Notes: a model not told the origin generated them from the letters alone. A DNA stretch of 64,000 nt from CBDCWT01 sp965223305 (GCA_965223305.1 CBDCWT010000042.1:62001-126000), one strand, 5' to 3'; shown: positions 45,459-54,942, numbered from the stretch's first letter. Translations and numbers: made by a program.

Positions 45459-46877
45459 TCAGCGACTCTGCAGGAGCTGTTCGTAGGCCTGACGATATCC
45501 CGTGTTGCCGGGCTCGATGGCGACGGCCTGCCGCACGGCGTTCACAGCTGCCGAGTAGTCTCCTTGGGATTGATGCGCCACACCCAGCACGAAATAGTGC
45601 TCGGCACTTGGTTGCAGGTCAACCGCCTGCTGAGCCAGAGGGATGGTCCGTGCCGCATTCCGGCCAGTTTGCACATAGAACAACGCCAATGCGCTGTAGG
45701 CGTCGGGGCGGTCCTCCGCCAACTCACAGGCCCGGGTCAATGCTCCTTCGGCGCGATCCAACTGGCCCAACTGGAGCAGGGAGCGACCCAACTCTACTAA
45801 GTGACCGGCGTTGTCAGGCTCGATTGAGACTAGTTGTTGCAGCACCTTCACGAGCTTCAGTTGGTCGTTCCTGTCCCGATATAGCCGCGCTAAGGCTGTG
45901 CGGCTTTCGATATCCGCCGGCTCATAAGCGGCAGCCTTCAGCCAGTGGTGTTCGGCTTGTGCCAATTCCCCGTGATACTGGTAGACCTTGCCAGCTTCCA
46001 AGTAGGCGTCGGCCAGGTAGCCGCGGACCCGCCCGCGATCTTCCCGGTTCCGCATGTCGACTACGCCACGTTTTGTCTCGGCCTGCTTGAGGCTCTGGAA
46101 TCTCTGCCGCCAGTTGGCGGCCTGTTTTCGATCGCCCAACCGCGCACAAACATTGGCGAGCACGTAGTAGGCGTCCGTGTCTTCTGGATTCTCCTCGATC
46201 GCACGGAGGAGGTGTGTCCGTGCTTCCTCATAACGACGCAGCTGTAGCAGAATCTGTCCGAGCAGATAGTGCGTTCCGGCAACAGCTGTGCCGGACCGCT
46301 TTCCCTGCTCCATGACCGCCAGAGCCTCCTGCATTTTTCCACAGTACATGAGTGCGTCCGCCAGTTGGTTGGCCAGTCCGGGCATCGTCTGGTCCAACTC
46401 CATAGCCTGTTGTAGGAGCTCGACTGCTTCGGCATATTCACCATCCTCGGTCAACTTGCCGGCGATTTGCCGGTAGCCGGGCGCGAAATCGGGATCCAAC
46501 ACAAGGCTCTGCCTCCAACAACGCATTGCCTCAGCAGACTTGCCAAACAGCGAGAGGATGCTCCCCTTGACGCTCTGGGCATGTGCGCTCCGCGGGAAAG
46601 CCGCGGTCAGTGCGGCGAGCACGTCGTTGGCCTCCGCGGCCATCTGATGCTCCGAGGCGTCGAGTGGAACCGTTGGCAGCAGGGGTGAGTCGTCCAGCGG
46701 CACCGGGGGAGACTGAGCCGGCACCCACCATCGAGGTAAGACCCTATATCCGGCGACACCTAATGCCAGTACGACCGCGGCCACGATCCAGAGCCAACCG
46801 AACGACCTACGGCTGGACGAGGTCGACTTCGCCTGCTGTTCGTGTCGTCGACGTGTTCGCCGGGAGCGCTCGCTCAT
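45459..46877 (-). CDS. Membrane-anchored TPR protein
   Basis: A 472-aa protein. The ATG at 46877 is preferred because MSERSRRTRRRHEQQ is a natural basic cytoplasmic start. One TM helix follows (FGWLWIVAAVVLALGVAGY), then a periplasmic or extracytoplasmic array of about nine TPR motifs (for example EAMRCWRQSLVLDPDFAPGYRQIAGKL, EAVELLQQAMELDQTMPGLANQLADAL, EARTHLLRAIEENPEDTDAYYVLANV, QLDRAEGALTRACELAEDRPDAYSALAL). It directly precedes the CRTAC1-like gene and was probably transcribed with it. Such TPR plus CRTAC1 pairs, fused in the protein at 40461, suggest a scaffold for surface protein assembly. This is inference. Confidence 0.85.
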   Translation of the reverse strand: MSERSRRTRRRHEQQAKSTSSSRRSFGWLWIVAAVVLALGVAGYRVLPRWWVPAQSPPVPLDDSPLLPTVPLDASEHQMAAEANDVLAALTAAFPRSAHAQSVKGSILSLFGKSAEAMRCWRQSLVLDPDFAPGYRQIAGKLTEDGEYAEAVELLQQAMELDQTMPGLANQLADALMYCGKMQEALAVMEQGKRSGTAVAGTHYLLGQILLQLRRYEEARTHLLRAIEENPEDTDAYYVLANVCARLGDRKQAANWRQRFQSLKQAETKRGVVDMRNREDRGRVRGYLADAYLEAGKVYQYHGELAQAEHHWLKAAAYEPADIESRTALARLYRDRNDQLKLVKVLQQLVSIEPDNAGHLVELGRSLLQLGQLDRAEGALTRACELAEDRPDAYSALALFYVQTGRNAARTIPLAQQAVDLQPSAEHYFVLGVAHQSQGDYSAAVNAVRQAVAIEPGNTGYRQAYEQLLQSR

Positions 46878-47011
46878 AGGGTCCACCACCCAAGCCAACC
46901 TAGTTTGGCCCCAGCGGCTGTGTCAACCGCCCTGGCGCAGCCGACGACCGCCGGGCGGCTGCATGCTTCGATGAGTGTCCTCCGACGATCGGGCGCGTCA
47001 ATCGAGCGAGC

Positions 47012-47698
47012 TCAGTACTCTCGTACCACGAAGGACTTGCCAGTTCCGCTCCGCAGCTGCTTAGCAAGTTCCGGAAGAAGCTGCCGAAACAGGTTGTGGC
47101 GAGGATTGTGGCCGGTGCTGTCGACGCGCAAGATGAAGTCCCGATCGATGAGTTGAAAGCCGGGGATCATGTTGTACGAAGCCTCGCCAATCATGGCAGG
47201 ATGGCCGGCTAAGACCAGCTGGCCTTTGCTCTTGTCCATATGAAAGTGCTTGGCCCAAGCCTTGGCCGCTTTGGGATGTGGGGCTTTCATATTGAGGTTG
47301 TAGAGCAAGAGATGCACGTGTACGACCTTGCCCTCGGAAAGATCAATACCGCCGTACTTGCGAGCCAGGTGATCGATCGACTCCAGCCCCGCTTGCGGGC
47401 GAATCCCCCCGTAGCTCCCGTAGTCATGGGCACCGCAAAACGCCTGACAGCCTGGACACGACATGCCGATCGGTTCGATCAGGATCGGTCGACCCTTGTA
47501 GTCTGAAAGGCGAGTGAGTTGGCCTTCCTGGTCGATCAGCTCCAAGTCCGGGTAGGGTTGCTTCAGCTCGGGCGGCCACTTGAACTCAGGTGCACCCTGC
47601 CCGATCACGGAAGTGACAAGTGGAATCTCCTCGCCCATCTTGTAGGTGAAGAAACCCACGCCCGCTACGACTGCCACTGTCAGAAAGAACGCTCTCAT
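47012..47698 (-). CDS. Membrane-tethered thioredoxin-fold protein
   Basis: A 228-aa protein with an N-terminal TM or signal anchor (MRAFFLTVAVVAGVGFFTYKM). The redoxin-like domain has LELIDQEGQLTRLSDYKGRPILIEPIGMSCPGCQAFCGAHDYG. The CPGC motif is the likely redox pair, and Cys in AFCG is a third cysteine. The central insert (HVHLLLYNLNMKAPHPKAAKAWAKHFHMDKSKGQLVLAG) resembles SCO1-like proteins, where His and CxxxC bind copper, but the spacing here is CxxC. GFQLIDRDFILRVDSTGHNP is the C-terminal strand region. A role in periplasmic disulfide or metal handling is probable. It is transcribed in the same direction as the TPR and CRTAC1 genes, 135 bases upstream of them. Confidence 0.75.
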   Translation of the reverse strand: MRAFFLTVAVVAGVGFFTYKMGEEIPLVTSVIGQGAPEFKWPPELKQPYPDLELIDQEGQLTRLSDYKGRPILIEPIGMSCPGCQAFCGAHDYGSYGGIRPQAGLESIDHLARKYGGIDLSEGKVVHVHLLLYNLNMKAPHPKAAKAWAKHFHMDKSKGQLVLAGHPAMIGEASYNMIPGFQLIDRDFILRVDSTGHNPRHNLFRQLLPELAKQLRSGTGKSFVVREY

Positions 47699-48039
47699 CG
47701 ATACTACCTGCCCGTGGTATTAGCACACTTCACGTGCCGTAACCGTCTCTCCTACAAACCTCGGGGACGATTCAGCGGAACGCGCCTGCTACGTTTCGAA
47801 CCGCTCCAGCCCTCTTAAGACGTCGCCTGCGTCAAACCATGCGCGCAGGCTATTAAAACATAGGCCACGCCGAGGCGCATGAGCTACGCTTGGGATAGCT
47901 CTAGTTGGCAACTTTCCTGAGCGCCTAGTATCGGGCAACACGGAAACGCGACTGAAACACCCGCTGCAACGCGAGTTCCCCCCCCTTCAGTCACCCTCGC
48001 CTCGCAATCCGAACACCGCATAGCAGGCACGTCGATCTC
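47699..48039. other. Divergent intergenic region
   Basis: No gene is seen. A degenerate GCACACTTCACGTGCCGTAACC near 47727 resembles the GGCACACTCCGTGTGCC palindrome family. Confidence 0.5.
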
Positions 48040-48528
48040 ATGAATTGTGAAAACTGCGGCGCACCCGTTGTCGCCGTTCGCGGCCGTGGACACTTCGTCT
48101 GCGAGCACTGTGCATCGCTTCATTTCGCCGAATGCTCGGAGCAATCACCAGATGGGCTCACAGCACTCGATCAAGACACGGACGTCGGGTGCCCGTGCTG
48201 CAAGACCAAGCTGAGCCTGGGATCGGTCGAGGGTGTCCAGCTTCACTACTGTCCAGATTGCCGAGGACTGTTGATTCCGAGCGAAGATTTCACCTTCATC
48301 GTTCAGCAGCTCAGGGAGGGCGGACCAGACGACAGCGAAGCACCAACGCCTTTGAATCCAGCCGAACTGCAGCGGCGCGTCTCATGTCCGCAGTGCGGAA
48401 ACAAGATGGAGGTCCATCCATACCACGGTCGTGGCAACGCCGTCATTGACTCTTGCCATCGCTGTGCCGTCATCTGGTTCGACCACGGGGAGCTAGGTCT
48501 CATCGGCCGAGCGGCGGCCACGGGGTGA
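48040..48528 (+). CDS. Zinc-finger (zf-TFIIB-like) protein
   Basis: A 162-aa small protein with three Cys4-type zinc knuckles. The first is CENCGAPVVAVRGRGHFVCEHC. The second is CPCCKTKLSLGSVEGVQLHYCPDCRGLLI, the zf-TFIIB pattern with the characteristic C.C.G.L motif. The third is CPQCGNKMEVHPYHGRGNAVIDSCHRCAVIWFDHGEL, another zf-TFIIB-like unit ending W.D.GEL. No signal peptide or TM. Proteins of this type are common hypotheticals in planctomycetes. The role is unknown, perhaps metal binding or protein interaction. The gene stands alone and is followed by a repeat array. Confidence 0.82.
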   Translation: MNCENCGAPVVAVRGRGHFVCEHCASLHFAECSEQSPDGLTALDQDTDVGCPCCKTKLSLGSVEGVQLHYCPDCRGLLIPSEDFTFIVQQLREGGPDDSEAPTPLNPAELQRRVSCPQCGNKMEVHPYHGRGNAVIDSCHRCAVIWFDHGELGLIGRAAATG

Positions 48529-48544
48529 GGGACGGCGGGGGAAC

Positions 48545-49620
48545 GTCGTTGTAGAACGTTCGGGAGGGCGAGGCTCCGGCCGAGCCGAGATAGAAGATAG
48601 ATTGGAGTGCTGGTTACGGTGGTAACCGTGGACTGACACAACGACCGAGCTGTTTGAACGCCGGTTGGAGGACGTGCTTCGAGAGGTCCGACGGACCAGC
48701 TTAGAAATCACGCTACCTGCGATGCTTCATCACGCGGAGCGTGATGACTACGTAGACGTCACGCTCCGCGTGACGTTGCCGACCGTGCAGGCGCCCTGTA
48801 CGATCGACGTGATATCAAAGTCTAACCGCGTTCCACGGTCAAACAAATCAGCCGCAATGCGTTAGCAGCCGGTTTGGTAAGAACCGTGGGCTAACGCCCA
48901 GCGGCTGATCTTGGATCGCGGGCCATCCTGTTGATCCTGTAAATCCTGTCAAAAAACAGAAGACAGGATCAACAAAATGAAACAGGATTGCCGGAACGGC
49001 TCTACTGCGAAGGGGTCCGACGGACCAGCTTAGAAATCACGCTACATGCGATGCCTCATCACGCGGAGCGTGATGGCTACGTAGACGTCACGCTCCGCGT
49101 GACGTTGCCGACCGTGCAGGCGCCCTGCGCGATCGACGTGATATCAAAGTCTAACCGCGTTCCACGGTCAAACAAATCAGCCGCAATGCGTTAGCAGCCG
49201 GTTTGGTCAAAACCGTGGGCTAACGCCCAGCGGCTGATCTGGATCGCGGGTCATCCTGTTGATCTTGTAAATCCTGTCAAAAAACAGAAGACAGGATGAA
49301 CAAAATGAAACAGGATTGCCGGAGCGGCTCCACCGCGGAGGGGTCGGACGGATCAGCTTAGAAATCACGCTACATGCGATGCTTCATCACGCGGAGCGTG
49401 ATGACTACGTAGACGTCACGCTCCGCGTGACGTTGCCGACCGTGCAGGCGCCCTGTGCGATCGACGTGATATCAAAGTCTAACCGCGTTCCACGGTCAAA
49501 CAAATCAGCCGCAATGCGTTAGCAGCCGGTTTGGTCAAAACCGTGGGCTAACGCCCAGCGGCTGATCTTGTACCGCGGCCCTGGGCCATCTCGTTGATCC
49601 TGTCAAACCAATAGAAGACA
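48545..49620. repeat. Tandem array of ~328-bp hairpin-rich units (3 copies, reverse orientation)
   Basis: The same modules as the 42683 array but on the opposite strand. CATCACGCGGAGCGTGATG..GTAGACGTCACGCTCCGCGTGACG recurs near 48730, 49058 and 49386. The units end in the GATCAACA..CAGGATTGCCGG hairpin half. It is preceded by a reversed GGCTCGGCCGGAGCCTCGCC module at about 48560-48585. It lies between convergent genes. Near-identical ORFs starting 48665, 48988 and 49316 are a product of the repeat. Confidence 0.93.
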
Positions 49621-49623
49621 AGA

Positions 49624-50157
49624 TCAACGCTTACCCAACGTTACGGTAACGGCAAACAAACGGCGACTGTCTGCGTCGTGTTCAATCGAATAGTCTGGTT
49701 GCCCCAGCGTCTCGCGGACGAAGTCCGCCAAGATCGGCTCAAAGGCCTGTAAGGTCTCCGGGCTGTTTGGGGCCAAGGCGCGATCGGCGATCGTCAACTC
49801 AAACTGGTTATGGTCGAACTTCAGCCCTGGCAGCTCTTTCTCCAAACGCTCGCACGCGCTCACCGCAGCCGTCAAGCTCAGGCTCAGTTTGTCAGCGTTC
49901 GAGCCCTCGCAGACCGCTTTCCGGTTATAGAGCAGACCCATTCGGTTGCCCGCATTGTCCAGGACATAGTCAGCCTCATGCCCGATCAAGGCAACGGCAG
50001 GACCGGCAGGAACGTGCCGGTAGTCGGCCACATCGATTAGCAACTCGCCCATCGATTGAGCTGCCACCCAACCGTGAAAAACCTCGACAAATCGCTCCAG
50101 TTCGACTTCGAGCTGACCGTCTACGAAGAGTTTCACATTGATGTGCTGTAGGTTCAC
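49624..50157 (-). CDS. Conserved-looking small protein coupled to sulfite reductase
   Basis: A 177-aa protein beginning at a GTG whose last two bases overlap the sulfite reductase stop (GTGA), so it is translationally coupled. It has a beta-rich N-terminal half (INVKLFVDGQLEVELERFVEVFHGWVAAQSMGELLIDVADYRHVPAGPAVALIGHEADYVLD) and a helical middle with ACERLEKELPGL. The end (LFAVTVTLGKR) is also beta-type. No TM, signal or cysteine cluster. I do not recognise the family. Coupling suggests an accessory, assembly or regulatory role for the reductase. Confidence 0.75.
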   Translation of the reverse strand: MNLQHINVKLFVDGQLEVELERFVEVFHGWVAAQSMGELLIDVADYRHVPAGPAVALIGHEADYVLDNAGNRMGLLYNRKAVCEGSNADKLSLSLTAAVSACERLEKELPGLKFDHNQFELTIADRALAPNSPETLQAFEPILADFVRETLGQPDYSIEHDADSRRLFAVTVTLGKR

Positions 50158-52433
50158 TGCGCTGCCCCAGCCTCGCTTAGGCCTTCGCTGCGCAGGCGAT
50201 TATAGCAACTGTGCACGGCTTCGATGAACAGCTGCGACTCCTCGATGCGGTGATGAGCTGACTCGGCCGTGGCCGGTGCGCTGGCGTTTGTATGAGTCGC
50301 AAATAGATAGTTCGCAAACTTCGGTCCCGCGAAAGGATCGAAAAACACCTCGGTGTCGAAGTAACGCTCTCGGAACTCGTCGACCACTTCGTCCGGATCC
50401 TCTTCGGTCACGTCGTCATACTGCAGTTGCACCAGGGCCTTGGCTGCTTTGATCATTGCGGAATACGCGTCCAAGCTGGCTTGCTGTGAATTGCCCTCTT
50501 CGAGCTGGATCTGAGCCCCGAAGACGATCCTCTCGGCTGCGGTCATCTCGAACTCATACTGTGTCACCACTTCGCCCGCGCATTCGCCCTTGCCGATATC
50601 ACCGAGGCTGTACTGGCGCGGATCGCCCCAGTCGGTGTAAAAACTAGGCTCGTCCTGATGCTCGGGCGGGTCGCCAGTGAGTGGATCGAGCACCTCCCGG
50701 ATCTTGGCTTTGCCAACTCGCGCCACGAACTGCGTGAATCGCTCCGCGGATTGCCGGGAGTTCAAATAAAAATCGGTAATCACGTCCAGTGCCTCGGGAA
50801 CTCGCTTGGAGGGAATCGCTACGATCGGCAGGCCGTACGATCCGGCGTTCTCCTCCCACTGGCCACCGAGAACCACCTGAAAGTGAGGCACCTTGAATCC
50901 CTGCATTGTGCGGCTCACGCCGTAGAAACCGATATCCCCCACATGATGTTGTCCGCAACTGTTGAAGCAGCCGCTGATCTTGATGTGCAAGTCCTGGATG
51001 GCTTGGTCCAAACGCAGGCTGGTCACCGCGAGCCGAGTGCGCAACTCGGCAGCTAATCCGCGCGAAGACGAGATCCCGAGCTTGCAGGTGTCGGTGCCCG
51101 GGCAAGCCACAATGTCCAAGATGTTGTTCGCACCTGGCGCTGCCAGGCCGGCGGCATCTAGTGCTTGAAACAGAGCCGGAACATCCGACTTGCTGATCCA
51201 GCGCAACAAGAAGTTCTGTTCCACCGTCGTGCGAATCGTGCCACGGGTAAACTCTCGGCAAATATCGGCCAGCTGCCGAAGTTGATCGGCCGTAAGATCC
51301 CCCAGGGGCAAAGTCACCGTGGCGGTCACGAAACCCTCTTGCCGCTGATCCGCGACGTTGGTTTTCACCCACTGTTGCAACCGCTCATTGCCCTCCAAAG
51401 ACGGCATCTCGCCAGGGGGCTTCAGAGGCGTTTCTTCACAATCTGAGCTAGTCGCCAAATGGGCTGTCCAGCGCGGGTCAACGGGAAGCTTGGCCCGCTC
51501 AGCCAGCACCTCTTCCTTGAACTTTTCCATGCCCCACTTCTCGATCAAGAACTTGAGCCGGGCACGGCTACGCATCTTCTTTTCGCCATGCCTGCCAAAG
51601 ACCCGGGCAATCGCCTGGACGATTGGCAGCACCTCCTCAGCCGGTACGAACTCGTCGAACAGTTTGGCCTGCCGCGGCACCGCACCCAGCCCGCCACCCA
51701 CAACGACACGGAATCCCTGCTGCTGCTCGCCGTCCACAACCCGTGTGGCTGCGATGCAGCCGAAATCGTGCATCTGCGCCAGCCCGCACGCGTGCTGACT
51801 GCAGCCACTGAAACTCGGCTTGAACTTTCGTCCAAAGTTCTGCGCATCGGGATGGCCCAGCAGGAATTGCGTCAATGCCTGGGCGTGCGGCGTCGCGTCA
51901 AAGGGCTCATCGGGGCACACCCCCATGAGTGGACAGCCAGTAACGTTTCGCACCGAGTTGCCGCACGCCTCGCGCGTCGTGATACCGACCGCGGCGAGCC
52001 GCCGCATTACCGTAGGTGTGTTGTCGATGTGAACAAAATGTAACTGAATGTCCTGCCGGGTCGTGATATGGGCGATCCCGTCCGAATACTCCTCGGCCAG
52101 TTCCGCCAACACCTCGAGCTGCTCCGGAGTCACGCCTCCGAAAGGGATCTTGATCCGCTGCATGCCGGGGGCATCCCACACCGTGTGAGGCCCTTTGGTG
52201 ATCTTGTCCGCGTAGGCAAGCGTCTTCGATTCGCTGCCGTCGTGCCGCTGTCCGTTGTCATAGCGCTGACCATAGACACCTCGACGTAAACGAGTCTCAG
52301 CAAAGATCTTCTCATCGAGCTTATCTTGGCTTCTGAGGTCGATTTCCGTCTCGAAGGTGTCGATCTCCTCGGCGAGTTGTGCGGGGAGCTGTCCGGCTAG
52401 ACGGTCTTTCCAGAGCTGGTTACTGGCCTTCAT
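50154..52433 (-). CDS. sir: Ferredoxin-type sulfite/nitrite reductase with C-terminal extension
   Basis: A 759-aa siroheme enzyme, probably assimilatory sulfite reductase (sulfite to sulfide, six electrons), given the adjacent cysteine synthase. It has two NIR_SIR ferrodoxin-like half domains (IKIPFGGVTPEQLEVLAELAEEYSDGIAHITTRQDIQLHFV; later TVTLPLGDLTADQLRQLADI). Near residues 440-490 are CPGTDTC and SGCFNSCGQHHVGDIGFYG, the ligands to the [4Fe-4S]-siroheme centre. The first half also has TGCPLMGVC and SGCSQHACGLAQ, which echo this pattern. The last ~150 residues (from EPSFYTDWGDPRQYSLGDIGKGECAGE) are outside the reductase fold. They are helical and resemble a HEPN-like or family-specific tail. 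Nitrite reduction cannot be ruled out. The C-terminal stop overlaps the next gene. Confidence 0.9.
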   Translation of the reverse strand: MKASNQLWKDRLAGQLPAQLAEEIDTFETEIDLRSQDKLDEKIFAETRLRRGVYGQRYDNGQRHDGSESKTLAYADKITKGPHTVWDAPGMQRIKIPFGGVTPEQLEVLAELAEEYSDGIAHITTRQDIQLHFVHIDNTPTVMRRLAAVGITTREACGNSVRNVTGCPLMGVCPDEPFDATPHAQALTQFLLGHPDAQNFGRKFKPSFSGCSQHACGLAQMHDFGCIAATRVVDGEQQQGFRVVVGGGLGAVPRQAKLFDEFVPAEEVLPIVQAIARVFGRHGEKKMRSRARLKFLIEKWGMEKFKEEVLAERAKLPVDPRWTAHLATSSDCEETPLKPPGEMPSLEGNERLQQWVKTNVADQRQEGFVTATVTLPLGDLTADQLRQLADICREFTRGTIRTTVEQNFLLRWISKSDVPALFQALDAAGLAAPGANNILDIVACPGTDTCKLGISSSRGLAAELRTRLAVTSLRLDQAIQDLHIKISGCFNSCGQHHVGDIGFYGVSRTMQGFKVPHFQVVLGGQWEENAGSYGLPIVAIPSKRVPEALDVITDFYLNSRQSAERFTQFVARVGKAKIREVLDPLTGDPPEHQDEPSFYTDWGDPRQYSLGDIGKGECAGEVVTQYEFEMTAAERIVFGAQIQLEEGNSQQASLDAYSAMIKAAKALVQLQYDDVTEEDPDEVVDEFRERYFDTEVFFDPFAGPKFANYLFATHTNASAPATAESAHHRIEESQLFIEAVHSCYNRLRSEGLSEAGAAQ

Positions 52434-53047
52434 TGGAGGGGGTGCGCCTTCCTACGCTTTGCGGCTTGTCGGTCGCTCAAGTTGATTGGCGATCCTGGGG
52501 CTGACGTTCCGGGCCAGCGCGGCGGGACGAAGCAACGCTCGGCGCCGCCCTGACTGCAGCGTCGAACGCTCAACTCTTGCCCGGTAGGGGAGATACGACA
52601 TAAGATTACAACTTGCAACATATCAGAATCAGGCTCTGGAGGCAATTGCGACGCAAGCGCGCTAACGGCGAAAAAGGGCCTGTTCCGCGCGAACAACAAC
52701 GAACCGTCCGCTACGGAAGTCGTGCAGCTTTACGCTTCATGCAGTCCACCAAACCAAACTCTGGCGAGTTCGGCTACGACTCTGGCGAGTTCGGCTACGC
52801 TGCTAAATCAGCCGCTGGGCGTTAGCCCACGGTTTCCCCAGTGAAACCAGCGCGTAGTGTCCGGGGAGGGCTCCCCCTCTCCGGCCCTTCGGGCCGACTC
52901 TCCCCAAGGGGAGAGTGAAGAAAGATGAAATCACCCACTATGCCAAAAGCTGCACGACCTCCATGGACAGATGGCTGCGCGCTCGGCGACGCTAGCGAGC
53001 AGCGGACGATAGTGAACTTCTCTCCCTTTTGATATATTCCCGCGATC
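52434..53047. repeat. Divergent intergenic region with dispersed repeats
   Basis: No gene. At 52741-52800 is a piece of the 7839-7902 inverted repeat, in which CTCTGGCGAGTTCGGCTACG occurs twice in tandem. At 52805-52835 is the CAGCCGCTGGGCGTTAGCCC module. At 52871-52960 is a near-copy of 6241-6330 including GGCCCTTCGGGCC. TTGATATATTCC just before the cysteine synthase start could hold a -10 box. Confidence 0.7.
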
Positions 53048-54400
53048 ATGTCGAACGACCACGCGCTCCGTGTATACGACTCCATCACCGGCCTGCTCTC
53101 TTCAGCCGAAAACCCAACGCCCTTAGTGCGGCTGAACCAGGTCGTCTCTTTCCAACACACTCAAGTTTTCGCCAAGCTGGAGTGGTACAACCCGTTCGGC
53201 GCTGTCAAAGATCGCGTGGCGGCGAATCTAGTTCGGGATGCCGAAGAGCAAGGACGGCTGGGCGCCGGTCGTAAGTTGGTCGAGGCGACTTCCGGCAACA
53301 CTGGATTGGGGTTGGCGATGATCGGGAATCAACGCGGATACCCGCTGCGCACACCACTCTCCGCGGCGATTCCCCTCGAGAAACGGACCGTCCTCCGCTT
53401 TTTCGGCGCTGACGTGCATGAGTTGGACGATTCGCTCTGCCCGGCGCCGGGAGCGCCCGAGGGCGCCATCGCCCAGGCGCGGGAAACCGCCGAGGCGAGC
53501 GAGGATTACGTCTTGCTGGATCAATACACAAACGAAGCCAACCCGGGAGGGCACTATCGCACAACTGGCCCCGAGATCTGGAAACAGACTCAGGGAAAGG
53601 TCACACACTTTGTCGCGGGGCTGGGTACGTGCGGGACGATCACCGGGACCGGCCGCTACCTTAAGGAGCAAGGCGACGTCAAGGTGATGGGTGTCTACCC
53701 GGAAGATGGTCACGACATCCCTGGCGTACGAAGTCAGCGACAGCTGTCCCAAACGACGTTGTACCGGCCCCAGGAATACGATGGAGAAACAGAGGTCACC
53801 AACCGAGACGCCTACGAGATGTGCCTACGGTTGAATCGCGAAGAGAGCCTCATCGCCGGTCCAAGTTCGGGCATGGCGATCGTCGGCGCGCTGCAGCTGG
53901 TGCCGGACGCGCCGGGCAACATCGCAGTCGTGATCTTTCCGGATGACATCTTCAAATACGCCTCATCCGTGATGCGACATTTCCCGCAGCTGAGCCCGCC
54001 CCAGCAGGAGGCGGACGCTACAGGTGCCAGCCAGAACGACCAGTTCCTGGCCGAGATGATCGAAAACCTCAAGAATCCTTACGACACGATCAAAGCCAAA
54101 GATCTACACGAAGCACTGCAATCTACGGCCAAGCCGCTGGTCGTGGACATTCGATCGCCGGAGATGTTCGCTGAATCGCATATTGCAGGCGCAGTCAACA
54201 TACCCCAAGAAGAGCTTCCGGCACGGACTGGTGAGTTGCCTCAAGATAGGGATGCATCCATCGTGACCGTCTGCAACATCGGCAAGTTTTCCAAACATGT
54301 CACCCTCTACCTGAAGTCCAAAGGCTATCGCAACGTGCGGAGCGCCAAAGGTGGGCTGAACGAGTGGGTGCGCAAAGGCCATCAAGTGACAAGTGGATGA
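53048..54400 (+). CDS. Cysteine synthase fused to a rhodanese domain
   Basis: A 450-aa PLP enzyme. It has VRLNQVVSFQHTQVFAKLEWYNPFGAVKDRVA (PLP lysine in KDR), the substrate loop EATSGNTGLGLAMIG, the phosphate-binding GLGTCGTITGTGRYL and the C-terminal AGPSSGMA. It makes cysteine (or a related beta-substituted amino acid) from O-acetylserine-type acceptor and sulfide or thiosulfate. From about residue 345 a rhodanese domain follows: DLHEALQSTAKPLVVDIRSPEMFAESHIAGAVNIP and the active-site VCNIGKFS with the persulfide Cys. The fusion may channel sulfane sulfur. Divergent from the sulfite reductase, so the two probably share regulation. CDDS-like variants with PLRTPLSAAIPLEKRT in place of the normal Met-rich motif suggest a CysM-like rather than CysK enzyme, but this is uncertain. 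Confidence 0.88.
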   Translation: MSNDHALRVYDSITGLLSSAENPTPLVRLNQVVSFQHTQVFAKLEWYNPFGAVKDRVAANLVRDAEEQGRLGAGRKLVEATSGNTGLGLAMIGNQRGYPLRTPLSAAIPLEKRTVLRFFGADVHELDDSLCPAPGAPEGAIAQARETAEASEDYVLLDQYTNEANPGGHYRTTGPEIWKQTQGKVTHFVAGLGTCGTITGTGRYLKEQGDVKVMGVYPEDGHDIPGVRSQRQLSQTTLYRPQEYDGETEVTNRDAYEMCLRLNREESLIAGPSSGMAIVGALQLVPDAPGNIAVVIFPDDIFKYASSVMRHFPQLSPPQQEADATGASQNDQFLAEMIENLKNPYDTIKAKDLHEALQSTAKPLVVDIRSPEMFAESHIAGAVNIPQEELPARTGELPQDRDASIVTVCNIGKFSKHVTLYLKSKGYRNVRSAKGGLNEWVRKGHQVTSG

Positions 54401-54924
54401 AGCACTATCTGGCAGGATTGTTGCTCGTTGCGCTGTGGGCCGCGGTGCTGGCCATCTGGCTGACACCTGCACCACCCCAGCTGGGTGGCGCGCCACATGA
54501 GCGGATTCCCAAAATGGACCAGGCGGGTAACGGGGCGGATCTTCATAGCCCCAGGTTGGTGCTCGTCGGTTGGGTATTTGGTGCGCTGCTGATCGCCGGT
54601 TTCGTCGGTTTGCTGGCCTGGGTCACTGTGCCGGCGGCAGGAGAAGGTGGCGCGAAACGAGCTGTCTTCCTGCTGGGCGGCCTGTTGTTCGAAGGGGTCT
54701 TCGCGATGATGTGTATCGCCTACGCACGTGCGCTGAATGACCAGCTAGCCGAGCCGTTTTGGGGTGGATTTCCGGCGAGCACCGCGTGGCTCGTCTATGG
54801 GCTGTGGCCGGTTCCGACGTTCTTCATTGTGCTCTATGTCGTTTTCTTCAACTCTTGGATTGCCCCGCCACAACAGCTGAGGCAGTTCGAGCAACTGGTT
54901 GAAGACGCTCGCTCGAATCGGTAA
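54397..54924 (+). CDS. Small multi-span membrane protein coupled to cysteine synthase
   Basis: A 175-aa protein starting at ATG 54397, overlapping the preceding stop as ATGA. The longer reading from 54364 is the out-of-frame end of the previous gene. It has four likely TM helices: YLAGLLLVALWAAVLAIWL, LVLVGWVFGALLIAGFVGLLAWV, AVFLLGGLLFEGVFAMMCIAYA and LVYGLWPVPTFFIVLYVVFFNSW. A short soluble segment lies between the first two. The next gene, a sodium:solute symporter, starts 18 bases downstream, so this is likely a small partner subunit of the symporter, as with DUF4212-type proteins, though I do not see that family's signature. Confidence 0.78.
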   Translation: MKHYLAGLLLVALWAAVLAIWLTPAPPQLGGAPHERIPKMDQAGNGADLHSPRLVLVGWVFGALLIAGFVGLLAWVTVPAAGEGGAKRAVFLLGGLLFEGVFAMMCIAYARALNDQLAEPFWGGFPASTAWLVYGLWPVPTFFIVLYVVFFNSWIAPPQQLRQFEQLVEDARSNR

Positions 54925-54942
54925 CGCGCATCGCCAAACCCC

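Noticed and set aside
43608..45800. 730-aa plus-strand ORF
   Set aside because: It lies opposite the CRTAC1-like gene at 43701-45419, whose FG-GAP motifs are unmistakable. The plus frame has no recognisable motif.
48665..49522. Three near-identical 66-68-aa ORFs
   Set aside because: They follow the 328-bp repeat exactly, cross hairpins and lack ribosome-binding sites.
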